From the NCBI RefSeq assembly GCF_900497805.2, contig NW_020954581.1:9712227-9776226 (forward strand): a DNA stretch of 64,000 bases, given 5' to 3'. Below, piece after piece: positions 10,890 to 22,084 of this stretch. The notes beneath the pieces are model-generated. The model worked only from the letters and a program-made list of their open reading frames with translations. It was not told the DNA's origin and did not search any database. Position numbers and translations under genes: made by a program. This stretch comes from Vombatus ursinus (taxonomy: Eukaryota; Chordata; Mammalia; Diprotodontia; Vombatidae). Numbering within the stretch: the stretch's first letter is position 1; each line of letters begins with the position of its first letter.

Positions 10890-12065
10890 TTATTTCAGAC
10901 ATGTATTTCCAGATCAATATACCCTGTGCCATCAAGAAAAGAGGATGGATGCATTTTTCAATTTATGAAATGTAAAATAACAGAAGTTATTTCCCCATCT
11001 ATGATCTACAATGTCATATTTTTATCCCCAAGGCTAGATGGATTTACAAGTGTATTGCACCAAACATTTAAAGAAAATTTAATTCCAATACTATATAAAC
11101 TACTTGGGGAAATAGGCAAAAAAGGAGTCCTACCAAAGTCCCTTTATGACACAGATATGGTGCTGATACCTAAATTAGGAAAAGCCAAAACATAGAAAGA
11201 AAACTATAGTCCAATTTTCCTATAAATATTGATACAAAATTTTTAAATAAAATATTAGCAAGGAGATCACAGCAATGTAGTACCAGGACCATACACTATG
11301 ACCAGGTGGGATTTATAGCAGGAATGCAGGGCTGGTTCAATATTAGGAAATCTATAATTGACCATATCAATAACAAAACCAACAGAAATAAATGCAGAAA
11401 AAGCTTTTGACAAATGCAGCACCCATTCCTATTAAAAACATTAGAGAGCATAGAAGCATTAGAGAGCATTGCCTTAGAATGATAAGTAATATCTATCTAA
11501 AACCATCAGCAAACATTGTCTCTGGTGGGGATAAGCTAGAAGCCTTCCCATTAAGATCAGGGGCAAAACAAGGATGCCCATTATCACCACCATTATTCAA
11601 TATTGTACTAAAAAATGTTAGCTTTAGCAGTAAGAGAAGAAAAAGAAATTGAAGAAATTAAAATAAGCAATGAAGAAATAAAACTATCACTCTTTGCTGA
11701 TGATATGATAGTTTACTTAAAGAATCATGGGGAATCAACTAAAAGAATCACTTGAAATAATTAACAACTTCAGCAAAGTTACAGGATGTAAAATAAACCC
11801 ATAAAGCATAAAAAGCATAAAGCATCAGCATTTTTATATATTACCAACAAAGCCAAAAGTAATGGACAAGAGATAGGAAGAAAAATTCCATTTAAAATAA
11901 CTGTAAACAATATAAATACTTGGAAGTCCACCTGCCAAGACAAACCCAGGAACTATATGAACACAATTACAAAACACTCTTCACACAACGTCAGATCTGA
12001 ACAACCAGAAAATATCAAGTGCTCATGGGTAGGACAAACCAACATAATTTTTTAAAATGACAATA
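10890..12065 (+). mobile_element. L1 ORF2 fragment, reverse transcriptase region
   Basis: Translations from several frames resemble L1 reverse transcriptase: '[15 protein letters not shown]', '[18 protein letters not shown]' and, on the DNA, a 'tctttgctgatgatatgata' stretch that encodes LFADDMI, the catalytic FADD box. Frames shift and stop codons occur, so it is inactive. It ends with 'ctcatgggtaggacaaacc', close to where the L1 at 46236 begins, so the two are adjacent parts of the same family. It is 5' and 3' truncated. Confidence 0.8.
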
Positions 12066-12840
12066 CAATCTCACATTTTCCACAGTTCCCCTTTTTGACA
12101 AACTTCCCTGTAAGTATTACTTGAATGAAATATAAATTCTTAGGAGCCAGTAGGAAATGTGAGACAGAATGATAGGTATGATCACACTGATTTGTTTGTT
12201 TGGTCCATTCCTTGGTCTTAGCCAGCATCCAGTCTATGACCTTATGGGGAATACAGTTTTTAATTTGGCATGAGTGACTCTGGGGTAAGAGATAAATTAA
12301 GAGAAATGAATGTACAAAAAAGACCGAAAGAGAATTCCTGCTTACTCATTAAGATGCATCCAGGTCAAAGGTCTTGGGAGGAGCTGTCTACTTCTGGGAA
12401 GTTGTTTTCCCTTGGAAATTCTGGGTTAAAGAGTTCGGTCCTTGACCATTGTTCACAAATTGTCCAGTTTGATCTACTTAAACTGAGAGATATGCGACCT
12501 CCATCAGAATCTCAGCATCCTTAATAAGTCTATTAGTCAACAGTACTTGTTTCTAGGGTCCTTTTCTAGGGCAGATTTTCAGAGATGTTTCTTCCATTAG
12601 ATCTATTTTTCAGGTTTCAAGGCACTTCAGTACTACTTAAACCTGCTAGTAATGAGATTTAATATGATTTAGTAGAGTCTTACAAAAACCTAATCACATT
12701 AGTCTTTGGACAATTATTTATTTCATAAAGGTCCAGTCATGAATCTAATGGGTCATCTAATGGGTCACCTCAGCCTCAGAAAGCTGAGGACTTGAGAGGG
12801 TTGCAAGAGGACAGTGTTATGTTGAGTGAGGAAGGACTAA
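12066..12840. other. Unassigned AT-rich sequence
   Basis: No tRNA, LINE or SINE recognised, and not shared with other cassettes. It may be an older inserted repeat. Confidence 0.3.
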
Positions 12841-12854
12841 TGACTAACACACAG

Positions 12855-12926
12855 CCCCTGGTGGTCTAGTGGTTAGGGTTGAGCGCTCTTGTTGCCACGG
12901 CTCAGGTTCAATTCCTGGTCAAGGAA
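12855..12926 (+). pseudogene. tRNA-Glu pseudogene, orphan
   Basis: 72 nt aligning end to end with Glu-CTC. The 5' half is nearly perfect (CCCTGGTGGTCTAGTGGTTA, A box kept). The anticodon loop reads CTCTTGT, so the anticodon position is CTT and the stem is mispaired. The T loop is TTCAATT. TTTT follows at 12932. The Gly and Leu genes expected after it are absent; MAR1 and L1 sequence follow. Confidence 0.88.
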
Positions 12927-12949
12927 CTTTATTTTGCTGAGCTTTTGAT

Positions 12950-13257
12950 GTGGACCAGATTCCCATGGGAAGGGGTCAGATTGAGGGTTCAGTTCTATAT
13001 TTCCTCCTAGCATCAATGAATCCCTGTGGATCATAGACTGATGTTTGGTATGTTTCTTGGAGTATGTTCATGATTGTCTGTATGTATGTGGGGGCATTCT
13101 GCAGGCATGCATACCTGTGTAAATGTATGAGAGATTGTGAGTGTATGTATATGTGAGAGACAGAGGGGGTAGGAATGTATAATTTGTCATCTGGTGAGGT
13201 CTGTGTGTTAGGAACATTCACGAGGCAACATAGATATAATGGATTGGAGAAGGTGCT
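12950..13257. repeat. Left-block fragment
   Basis: Matches 110-330 and 28260-28510 (shared 'catcaat', 'tgatgtttggtat', 'ttaggaacattca' phrases) but lies after a Glu pseudogene, so it is displaced by rearrangement. Confidence 0.6.
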
Positions 13258-14132
13258 TGTTATTCATCCTTTGTTCTGGAAGAGAACCACCCAGCAATAG
13301 CACTTCTAGGGCTATATCCCAAAGAGATCATACAGGATGGGAAAAGGAGCCACAAGTACAAAAATATTTATAACAGCTCTTTTTGTGGTGGCAAAGGATT
13401 GGAAATTGAGAGGATGCCCATCAAATGGGGAATGGCTGAACAAGTTGTGATATATGAATGTAATGGAATACTAATGCGCTTTAAGAAATCATGAGCAAGC
13501 AGACTTCAGAAAAACCTGGAAAGATTTGCATGGATTGATGCTGAGTGGAGTGAAGTGAGCAGAACCAGGAAGACATTGTACACAGTAACAGCCACGTTGT
13601 GCAATGACTAACTTTGATAGACTTAGCCCTTCTCAGCAATACAAGGGTCTAAGACATCTCCAAAGGTCTCATATTGGAAAATGCTATCCACATCCAAAGA
13701 TCTTTGGAGTTTGAATGCAGATCAAAGCATACTATTGGCTATTTTTTTCTCTTATTTTGTTTCATTTTCTCTTTCTTCTAGTTCTTCCTATTGGTTCTAA
13801 TTCTTCCTTACAACCTCACTAATGTGAAAATATGTTTAATAGAAGTGTATATGTAAAGCCTATGCTGTCTTGGGGAGGGAAGGGGAGAAAAATTTAAAAC
13901 TCAAAAGCTTATGGAAGTTATTGCTAATAAGTCAAAATAAATTAATAAAGAAAGAGAAAAAGAAAAGATATCAAAGAGGACTAAGACATCAGGAAGATAA
14001 TGCCATGACTTGCAAGTGAATTGGATTTAAGTGAGGGAGGGCTATGCAAGGTCACCAGCCTCACTTTCTCTTCCAAAGTCATTTAGGTCCAGTGGCAAGA
14101 CATAGATCAGGATGACTGGAGATAGCCCCCAT
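13258..14132 (-). mobile_element. MAR1-type SINE split by an L1
   Basis: The left part (13258-13289) and right part (about 13975-14132) together make one MAR1 element like that at 2452. Between them sits an L1 3' end. The junctions 'aagagaacc' and 'aagaggact' look like an eroded target-site duplication. Confidence 0.7.
13290..13974 (+). mobile_element. L1 3' end inserted in a MAR1 SINE
   Basis: Starts in the ORF2 C-terminal region ('cccagcaatagcacttctag') and runs through the 3' UTR to an A-rich tail. It is about 690 bp, 5' truncated, and similar to 47355-48040. ORF2 is disrupted. Confidence 0.85.
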
Positions 14133-14896
14133 GAAAAGGAAGGGAGATATAGAACAATGCATAGCTCGTGGGGATAGTAGTGTCTAGTGATGGGTTTTGG
14201 TTTTTTTTCTTTTGCTTTGTTTTAAGATGGGAGAGATTTGGGCATGTTTGAAGATTCAAGGGGGAGGGATGATTGAGATTGCAATCTGCTGGAGAAGATA
14301 AGAAGAGGTGGGATTAGAAGGAGTAAAGTATGGGAATTAACATCAGTAGTTTTTCAGAGGAAAAGATAGGGAAATGAGGCAAGAGATCTGGTCAAATCGA
14401 GCATTTATTAAAAATTTACAGCACACTAGGCACTATGATAAGAGTTAGGGATACAAAGAGACAAGGAGCTCACAATGGATTGGAGAAAAGAATAACAGAA
14501 GGCCAAGTGGCCAATTATGAAATTATTGCTTCAAAAACAAACACCTGTCACCCAACCTCCACTAGCTGCTTCTTCTTAACACCACTCTACTCGTGTCTCT
14601 ACATTAATCACCTCTCTCTCACTCCTCCTTCTCCTATTCCTCCTCCTCCCCAACCTCCTCTTCCTGCCTTCCTGCCTTCCTGCCCTCCTGCCCCATCCCA
14701 TTTCATATCTCCCTTTGATGCCTTCTTGATAGAGAGAAATGATCAGCCTCCTAGAGGGTATTCAGAAAGGATAAAGGTGTTTAATCTAGAGTCCTTGAAC
14801 TTAATTTCTTTTTTAAAAAAATTAATAGCTATTTCAAAAATCAGTTTCCTTGGAAATTTATTGGATTTCATTTCATAAAATAAAAACTGTTATCTG
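14133..14896. repeat. Cassette spacer remnant with pyrimidine-rich part
   Basis: The last part (about 14740-14896) matches the pre-Asp spacer of other cassettes ('ggaaatttattggatttcat'). The CCTCCTCCCC-type stretch at 14600-14700 may be the eroded pyrimidine-rich section that precedes it elsewhere. No gene is seen. Confidence 0.45.
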
Positions 14897-15621
14897 CCCA
14901 ACCATCCTGGAGAGTGAATTGGAATTATGCCCAAAGGACTATAAAACTGTGCATACCCTTTGACACAGTAATATTGCTAGTAGGTTTGAATCACAAAGAG
15001 ATCATAAAAAAGGTTAAAGGGCTGACATGTACAAAAATATTTTCAGCAGCTCTTTTTGTGGTGACAAAGAATTGGAAATTGAGGGGATGCCCATCAGTTG
15101 AAGAATGGTTGAATAAGTTGTGGTATATGAATGTAAAGGAATACTATTGTGCTATAGGAAATGATGAGCAGGAGAATTTCAGAAAAACCTGGGAAGACTT
15201 ACATGAACTGATGCTCAGTGAAGTGAGCAGAACCAGGAGAACGCTGTACACAGTAAGAGCCACATTGTGCGATGACTAGCTCTGATAGGCTTAGCTCTTC
15301 TCAGCAATACAATGATCTAATACAATCCCAAGAGTCAAGATGGAATATGCTATTTACATTCAGAGAAAGAATGCACACTATTTTCTCTCTTTTTTCTTTC
15401 TTATGGTTTATCCCTTTTGTTCTGATTCTTTTTTCACAACATGACTAATGTGGAAATATGTTTAATGTGATTGTACATATATAGCCTATATCAGATTGCA
15501 CGCTGTCTTGGGGAAAGAGGAGGGGAGGGAGAGAGAAAAAAAAATTGGAACTCAAAATCTTATAAGAGTGAATGTTGAAAATTCTTTTTACATATAACTG
15601 GAAAAAAATACTGTTAGGGGA
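14897..15621 (+). mobile_element. L1 3' end
   Basis: 5'-truncated L1 with ORF2 C-terminus ('MNVKEYYCAIGNDEQENFRKTWEDL') and 3' UTR. It is flanked by A4CTGTTATCTG (to 14896) and A5TGTTATCTG (15622-15635), a likely target-site duplication, and it interrupts the pre-Asp spacer. A 121-aa frame is still open across the ORF2 tail, so it is not very old. Confidence 0.85.
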
Positions 15622-15982
15622 AAAAATGTTATCTGAGGATGCTAAGCAGAAAACCAGAGATGTCAAACACACACGCACAGAGGCGGTAAAGAATTCCTTC
15701 CTTTGGAGAGCCATCTCTAATACTGGAAAACGATCTAAGTCGTAGAGAAGGAACGATAAGCATGATGGCAGAAAAGGTAGTTTATGGGGTGGAGAGAGAG
15801 AAAATGAGGGGTTTGAGGCAAGCAACATACGTAGGGAAAAGGGGGAAGGACCTTCTAAGTTTGTGAAACCATGGGTTTGTGAGACCCAAGAACCCCAAAG
15901 CAGAGAAGGACCTGTAAAGCAAAGCTTGTGTTTGCAGAGCCTGGAATGCTGGCCGCAGAAAGCCGCCACTTGGAGCTTTTCT

Positions 15983-16049
15983 TCTTCGTGTAGTAGTGAA
16001 TATCGCCGCTTGTCACACAGGAGATCTGGATTTGATTCCCGACGGGGAG
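15983..16049 (+). pseudogene. tRNA-Asp pseudogene
   Basis: 67 nt. The 5' end TCTTCG, the anticodon region 'cttgtcaca' (GTC kept) and the 3' end CCCGACGGGGAG are readable. There are small deletions in the D arm and T arm, and the T loop reads TTTGATT. The downstream flank (16050-17160) is the normal Asp spacer, but the Gly-TCC gene expected near 17200 is not found. Confidence 0.85.
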
Positions 16050-17510
16050 GATCCGTCTTCTCTTGCATACCTCAGTCTCTCGATCCTATTCCCTATCTCA
16101 CGGCCGGCGGCCCAGCTCCAGGACTGCAAAGTCTCTTCCAGAGCAAAAGATGCCTTTGTGGCTTTAGGCGGCCAAGAGCCACCTTCAGCACTTCCGCAGA
16201 GAGCTAGCCAAAGGCAAACTTTCTGGAAGTCGCCCACAGGCGTGCTAGCCACCCCTGTTCTCCTGCTCAACCGCCCTCCCCCAACCTCAGGCGCCCAAGG
16301 GCTTGCTTGTCTGGCCCTCAGTATAATCGGGTCCTCGAGGTCCCCCTCTCACCCAATCCCTCGCCTCGGACCGAAAAGGAAGACCAAGCCAGGACTCGGT
16401 ACCCAACCTCTGCAGAGGAAACCTATGGGTCGCTCACAGCCCGCTTGCTCCAGTCCGAGAGGGGCCCGGAGATACCCAAACGCAGCGGCCCAGCCACTTA
16501 GCTCCAAGGAGCTCGCCTGCATGCAGCACGCAGCCTGCATTCCTCGACTGAGCGCCATTCACACACTAACAACGCGCAGACGGAACCGGCGAAAATGAAC
16601 TCAAGAGAACTCCGTGGCTGCAGCAGGAGGAGGGCCGAGAGGGCACAGGCCGGAGCTTGGAGGATTGGAGCAAGATACGCTGGAGGCAAAAGCTGTGGTA
16701 AGGCAATCCACAGGAGTCACAGACTGGTTCGGGAGCGATCTTGGGCTTTGGTCCAAGAGATTCGCGTGTGCTCTGTCCCGGCGCGCCTTTTTGGTTGATT
16801 CCCCGCTCCGAACTGGTGGGCTCTGGTTAGCCTGCCTGTGGCTGCATGCGGAGCTCTCTTTTCAGCAACCGTGGCACCCCCCTGGGACAGTGTGGACAGC
16901 CCTCTAGCTCTGTTCTTTCCCATCCTCTGGTCCGTTCCCGTTGTCTGGCTGGATGCTGGGTCTTCAGCCCAAAACTTCACTTCAGCTAAGCTACAATGGA
17001 GTGCTTACTTAATCTGTGCAATGTCCCTCCCCGTGTGGCTGCATCTTTGTAAGTCTAACGAGAAGGAGCCCCTCACTTTGCCTTCAAGGTTTTATCCTGG
17101 AGAAGACCGAAGGGGGAACTGAATTTCCTTAACTCAAAGGGCCGCACTTGAGGACCTAGAGAGCCACATATGGCCACAAGGCCGAAGGTTCCCCATCCCT
17201 GACTGTTATACTCACGCACTACAGCAGATCTGGAACTTCATCTATCAAGACATTTCCTCCAAAGATGGAGATCCAACTTAAGCCACAACTGTTCATTCTT
17301 TAGCAGTTCTGTCCATCTCTTCCAACAAGATTTCGACAGGGTATCAGATGCAACTGGATCTCCTCTTGCTTTTCCATCCCGGGTCCAACTCCTTGTCCAT
17401 TTTCAGTGCACTAACAAGAAAACAAAGGAACAAAATGTGAATATCTTTTTTTTTCAGTGTGTATGTATAAGTCTGGTCCTTTACGCAATTAATAGACACA
17501 CAGAGACTGA
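16050..17510. other. Asp downstream spacer, tRNA-Gly-TCC missing
   Basis: GC-rich spacer homologous to 7059-8215, followed by the text that normally lies after Gly-TCC ('ggagatccaact'). No Gly-TCC arm is visible at the expected place, so the gene was deleted. Confidence 0.6.
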
Positions 17511-17684
17511 GTTCTTTTGGTTGTCAGTTAATCAGTAAATTTGTATTAAGTGCCTACTGTATGTCAAGCACTGTGCTGAATGCAGAGGGTATAAAGTAAG
17601 GCAAAAGACAACCCCTTCTCCCAGGGGGCTAAAACAGTCTGTTGTGAGAAAGATTACTGGTAAACAATTCTGCACAACCAAGCA

Positions 17685-17707
17685 TGTGTGTGTGTGTGTG
17701 TGTGTGT
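17685..17707. repeat. (TG)n microsatellite
   Basis: A short TG run followed by an AT-rich ACATAC-type tract to about 17770. Confidence 0.9.
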
Positions 17708-18116
17708 ACATAATGCATACATATGCATAATATACATACATACATATATACACATATGATACATATATGTGAAGTATCTGCATACACACACACCTCAAGG
17801 CAATAGGGAATTATGAATGTTTATTGAATGAATAAGGCAGAGATATGGTCAGATCTAGGCCTCAGGTAGATCAATTTGATAGATTGGATTGGAATGGAGA
17901 GAAAATTGAAGCAGGGAGATCAACCAGCTGGTAAACAGAAGAAATGTTAGGCAAGTAGAAATAACTGAACTGGACAAGTGATTGCCTATGTTAGGGAGGG
18001 GTAAGGGAAAGGAATTAAGGGAGAGAGAAAATGAAGAGTCTAGGATGGCATGTTACCAGCCTGAGTGCCTCAGAAATTGGTTGTACCCTTCTACAATTAG
18101 GGAAAGAGGAAGGTTT

Positions 18117-18853
18117 TTTTTAATTTTTTTATTAATTTATTTTCATTTATCAACAATCACTTCCATAAGCTTTTGAGTTTTAAATTTTTCTCCCCTTCTC
18201 TCTTGCCTCCCTCCCCATGACAGTGGCAATCTGATATAGGCTTTACATATACATTTCTATTAAACATATTTTCACATTAGTGATGTTGTAAGGAAGAATT
18301 AGAACCAATAGGAGGAACCGCAAGAAAGGGGAAATAAAACAAAACAAAAGAAAAAAATAGCCAGTAGTATGCTTCGATCTGCATTCAAACTCCAAAGTTC
18401 TTTCTTTGGATGTGGATAGCATTTTCCATCACGAGACCTTTGGAAATGTCTTAGATCCTTGCATTGCTGAGAAGGGCTAAGGCTATCAAAGTCAGTCATT
18501 GCACAACGTGGCTGTTACTGTGTACAAAGTTCTCCTGGTTCTGCTCACTTCACTCAGCATCACTCCATACAAGTCTTTCCAGGTTTTTCTGAAGTCTGCC
18601 TGCTCATCATTTCTTATAACACAATATTATTCCACCACATTAATACACTACAACTTGTTCAGCCACTCCCCGATAGATGGGCATTCTCTCAATTTCCAAT
18701 TTTTTTGCCACCACAGAAAGAGCTGCTATAAATATTTTTGTACATGAGGGTCCTTTTCCCATTGTAAGGTCTCTTACAGATACAGCCCTAGAAGTGCTAT
18801 TGCCGGGTCAAAGGGTACGCACATTTTTATAGCCCTTTTGGCATTGTTCCAAG
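18117..18853 (-). mobile_element. L1 3' end, minus strand
   Basis: The + strand begins with a T-rich tail and then carries the reverse complement of the L1 3' UTR and ORF2 tail. Direct repeats AGAGGAAGGTTT at 18105-18116 and 18854-18865 form a perfect 12-bp target-site duplication. It is 5' truncated at the same general region as the copies at 13290 and 14897. Confidence 0.9.
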
Positions 18854-19601
18854 AGAGGAAGGTTTGAGGGGAAAGATAAAGAAATTAGCATTGGACATGG
18901 TGAAGTTAAGATGTCTCTAGGACTTCTACTTCGAAAATGTCTAATAGATAGTTGGAGATAAGAGAATGGAAGTCAGCCGAGAGGCTAGCGCTGTTTAAGT
19001 AAATCTGAGCGTCATCTGCATAGGAATGGTTATTGAAGTAACGAGAGTTGAAGAGTTCACCAAGGAAATCGTATACAGGTAGACGAGAAAAGATCCGCGA
19101 GCCTTGGGGTTTGTGTAGTGGGACAGAACACGGGATTTTGCCAATCCTCCCCCATACAGCTTGGATTTGTAGTTGCACATGCTCTGGCATGAAGAGAGGT
19201 AAAAACAGAACTTGGAGGGTTTAGAAGTGGATGCCGCCACGGTTAAGCACGTTAATTTCCCATTCACAAAATGCTTCATTTCCCCTGCCCACTGCCAAGT
19301 CCCGAGGGCAGGTGAAAAATTGGAGTAGAATGCATTCCTATCCTCTTCACTGTCCGTCTGGAAAACTCAGGGTGGAGACGGAGATGGAGCTCCAAGGAGG
19401 AAGATTAGAGTCTGATCTACGGGCTAGGTAAACTTTTGCCAGAGGAGCATCTTTCCTAGCTATTCAAGAGACAGAGCACCCAGATGTTCTCTCTTCATTC
19501 ACTCTTCAAGGCAGTAATGTAAGAGGTAGAGAATGATACGAGGTACGGTAAATCTACCCTGGGATGCAAGAATCCCGAGTCCTTTCCTTAGGAGGACTAC
19601 C

Positions 19602-19617
19602 GCGCTTTAAAAAGCGC
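19602..19617 (-). terminator. Pol III terminator of Gly-GCC within a palindrome
   Basis: GCGCTTTAAAAAGCGC on the + strand. Read in the gene's direction it is GCGCTTTTTAAAGCGC: a run of five T between self-complementary GCGC arms, a few nt past the tRNA 3' end. Confidence 0.7.
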
Positions 19618-19620
19618 AAC

Positions 19621-19691
19621 TGCATGGGCCGGGAATCGAACCCGGGCCTCCCGCGTGGCAGGCGAGAATTCTACCACTGAACCACCCATGC
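19621..19691 (-). tRNA. tRNA-Gly (GCC)
   Basis: 71 nt, identical to the Gly-GCC at 4758. The A box TGGTTCAGTGG and B box GGTTCGATTCC are intact and the anticodon is GCC. The T5 terminator lies 8 nt past the 3' end. It is the first gene of cassette 2, since no Glu gene is detectable upstream. Confidence 0.97.
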
Positions 19692-19805
19692 TCCACGTAG
19701 CGTGATGCTTCTTTCTGCCCCAGATCTTGCTGATTTTATGGAGATTGCAAGTAGGTCAGGACCAGTGCTAAAAAATGGCAAAAGCGCTCATCCTAACCTA
19801 AAACT

Positions 19806-19918
19806 TTTGGCTTCCTTGCCCTCCTTTCTCCTAACTTGTTTTCCTCTTTCTCTTCATTTTTCTCCTCCTGCATGCTCCTTCCCTTTTCTCTTCGTCCTCC
19901 TCTTTCTTCTTCTCTGAC
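19806..19918. repeat. Polypyrimidine tract, cassette 2
   Basis: CTTCCTTGCCCTCCTTTCTC-type tract beside Gly-GCC, homologous in place to the tracts in the other cassettes. Confidence 0.8.
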
Positions 19919-20244
19919 TGCCCTTACATTTCTTCCTCCGGGAAAGGCAGAGGAACGGCCTGAAGGAAGCTAGCTGTGTTGGTGGAGAGGGTCGAAGGAG
20001 TTATGACGTCCAAATGTGCATTTCTTTTCCAATCTACCCTCCGACAAAAACCCAACTGCGTCCTCAGACCCTGCCGACTCCTCCACAGATCCCTCACACA
20101 AACGCAAGCTTATGTGGTCCCTGTCTATGAGGGCAGGGAGAAAAAGGGTGGTGTCAGGGGCCCAGACAGGTCGCTGTCTCTGCCTCTTGTAGCGCTTAGG
20201 TGGCGGAGGACTATGGGACCACAGTGAGAGATGCAAAAGATTGC

Positions 20245-20327
20245 TCTCAGCAGTGGGACTCGAATCCTCGTCCCCAGGAGAATCTACGATATGCACATAC
20301 CGCCTTAACCCTCCGGGTCATCCTCAT
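20245..20327 (-). pseudogene. tRNA-Leu-derived pseudogene with altered anticodon
   Basis: Exactly 83 nt, the length of the intact Leu genes, at the Leu position of the cassette. On the minus strand the T loop is TTCGAGT and the D arm is partly readable. The anticodon loop reads TGCATAT, which puts CAT where CAG should be. Two pairs of the T stem and one of the anticodon stem are lost, so it is most likely dead. Confidence 0.7.
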
Positions 20328-21479
20328 CGTGCTCCAGCGTTGCCCCCTCCCTTTACTCAAATGACCTCTGTGACTACACAACCTCGCGCTTAGATTACTC
20401 TGTTCATTTCACTCAGATCTTTACAACAAGACACCACTTTCCAACATGCCCTGCCTTCTCACTCTGGCACTAGCATTGTCTGAGCAAACCCACATGTCCA
20501 GAACCATCTTTCCACTCGCGCTGCATGCCTTCCAGCTAGATTCTCGATTCGGACACACACACGCCCTCCTGAGGGTCTCGAATAGAAACATCACAACAAA
20601 CTCTCACTTGGTCCCATCCCACCCACACCACCACGTCCCTGCACCGCAGCTGCTGTGGCCTTCCCCAACTGCGTCTCCAACCCCACGCAGCTCACTCCTG
20701 AGGCCACTCTCTCCTGGGCCTCCATCTTGCCAAAAGCTATATTCTAAGCGCATATTGACAGCCCAGCAAAAACTTATCCGACACTGGGCCTGAGGATGAA
20801 ACTTCAGACAGGGGATTGACCCTAGGTGCCAGCGGAGGGAACGCCAGGGGAGTGACTCAGTCAGGGAAAGAACTAAAGACCTGCTCTCACATGGCCGCCA
20901 GTCTCCTCGAGAAAACAGGATTTTGCCAGGAAATAGGTCCCAAAGCAAGAGGGCCTCTAGGGAGGTGCCGGCCTAAATGAGACCAAGACAAACTGGGGAA
21001 TGGGTGTGCAAGTGTTGTATTGACTGTGAGGCCTGTAAGGCAAAGCTTAGAACAGGAAGGGCATAGAAGTAGGCCCTTCCATTTCCACCCTGCCATTGAG
21101 GGCCAGGGGAAAGCATTTCAAAAAGAGTGGGGGGAGGCTGTCGGGTAAGGGGTTGACATGGAAGAAGGAGCAGATCAGCTTTGCAGCAGAAATTAAAATC
21201 ATCCTGGAGGGAAGAGTCTGTCTCAAAATGGAGCAGCCGATGTATTCCAAGAGCTGCTCTGCCTTCTAGCTGCACTACCCACCTACCCATTGCCCACCAA
21301 CCTGTAGGCTCTGCTTCCTCATAGCCTCACTCTCAGCTACATTTCCCCACCAGGTGCCAGTGTCTCCCTCCTCCTTCTTCTGTAACACCCCCCGCCCTAT
21401 CTTCACTCCTCCTAGTCTGTCAACCCCACCCTCTGCTCTATTCATCATCTCCTCTACACATCTCCTAGATATAGAACAA

Positions 21480-21660
21480 ACGGCCAGCTGCAGAGAAGCT
21501 ATCCAGAAAGAAAAAGGGATTTAACCTACACTCCTTGAACTAGGTTTCTTTGAAATAAAAAAAAAGTGCTGATGACTCATTTCAATAACATTGGTTTCAT
21601 TGGTAATTAATTGTATTTCATTTTATGCATTCAGAAACACTATCCTAAGAATGGGGTCCA
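21480..21660. other. Pre-Asp spacer, cassette 2
   Basis: Homologous to 14740-14896 and 63780-63940. It is interrupted by a chimeric retroposon at 21663. Confidence 0.6.
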
Positions 21661-21662
21661 TA

Positions 21663-21963
21663 AAAATGCTATCCACATCCAAAAAAAGAACTATGCAATT
21701 TGAATGCAGATTGAAGCATACTATTTGCTATTTTTTTTCTCTTCTGTTGAGTTTTGTTTCCTCTTTCTGGTGGTTCCTCCTATTGGTTCTAATTTTTACT
21801 TATAACACCACTAATCTGAAAATATGTTTAATAAAAATGTATTCAAATCTGGCCTCAGACACATAACACTTAGCTGTGTGACCCTGGGCAAGTCACTTAA
21901 CCCCCATTGCCCAACCAAAAACAAACAAACAAACAAAAAAGAATGTAAAACAAAACAAAACAA
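21663..21963 (+). mobile_element. L1-SINE chimeric retroposon
   Basis: 21663-21840 is L1 3' UTR sequence ('atgctatccacatccaaa' through 'aaaatatgttta'). At about 21842 it switches to a WSINE/MIR-like SINE ('tctggcctcagacacataac') and ends in a CAAA-rich tail. Flanking 16-bp repeats at 21647-21662 and 21964-21979 (AAGAATGGGGTCCATA and AAGAATGAGATCCATA) differ at two bases and enclose both parts, so they appear to have inserted as one unit. Confidence 0.7.
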
Positions 21964-22039
21964 AAGAATGAGATCCATAGCGGGAGACTTTCAGAGAGCT
22001 AAGACAAAGGGACACCCACATGCTCATACCCAGTCACAT

Positions 22040-22041
<2 letters not shown>

Positions 22042-22081
<40 letters not shown>
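22042..22081. repeat. (CA)n microsatellite
   Basis: Pure CA run at the pre-Asp position of cassette 2. Confidence 0.95.

Positions 22082-22084
<3 letters not shown>

Larger units (their letters stand above)
17530..19210. repeat. Interspersed repeat body, split by an L1
   Basis: The repeat described at 2680, continuing from its opening phrases to 'gtctaatagatagttgg'. A minus-strand L1 is inserted at 18117-18853. Confidence 0.55.

Noticed and set aside
10610-12840. One whole LTR element around the L1 reverse-transcriptase fragment
   Set aside because: No matching terminal repeats or viral-type coding text could be recognised. Only the L1 part is supported.
15445-16068. 207-codon open frame on the minus strand
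   Set aside because: It runs across an L1 3' UTR, spacer and an Asp pseudogene. There is no domain, and its composition is that of noncoding DNA.
20245-20327. A tRNA-Met gene (CAT anticodon)
   Set aside because: The length of 83 nt with a long variable arm, and its place in the cassette, show Leu ancestry. The base before the anticodon is G and several stems are mispaired.
22042-22081. Regular short repeats that might suggest a CRISPR-like array
   Set aside because: They are dinucleotide microsatellites in a mammalian sequence, with no spacer structure.
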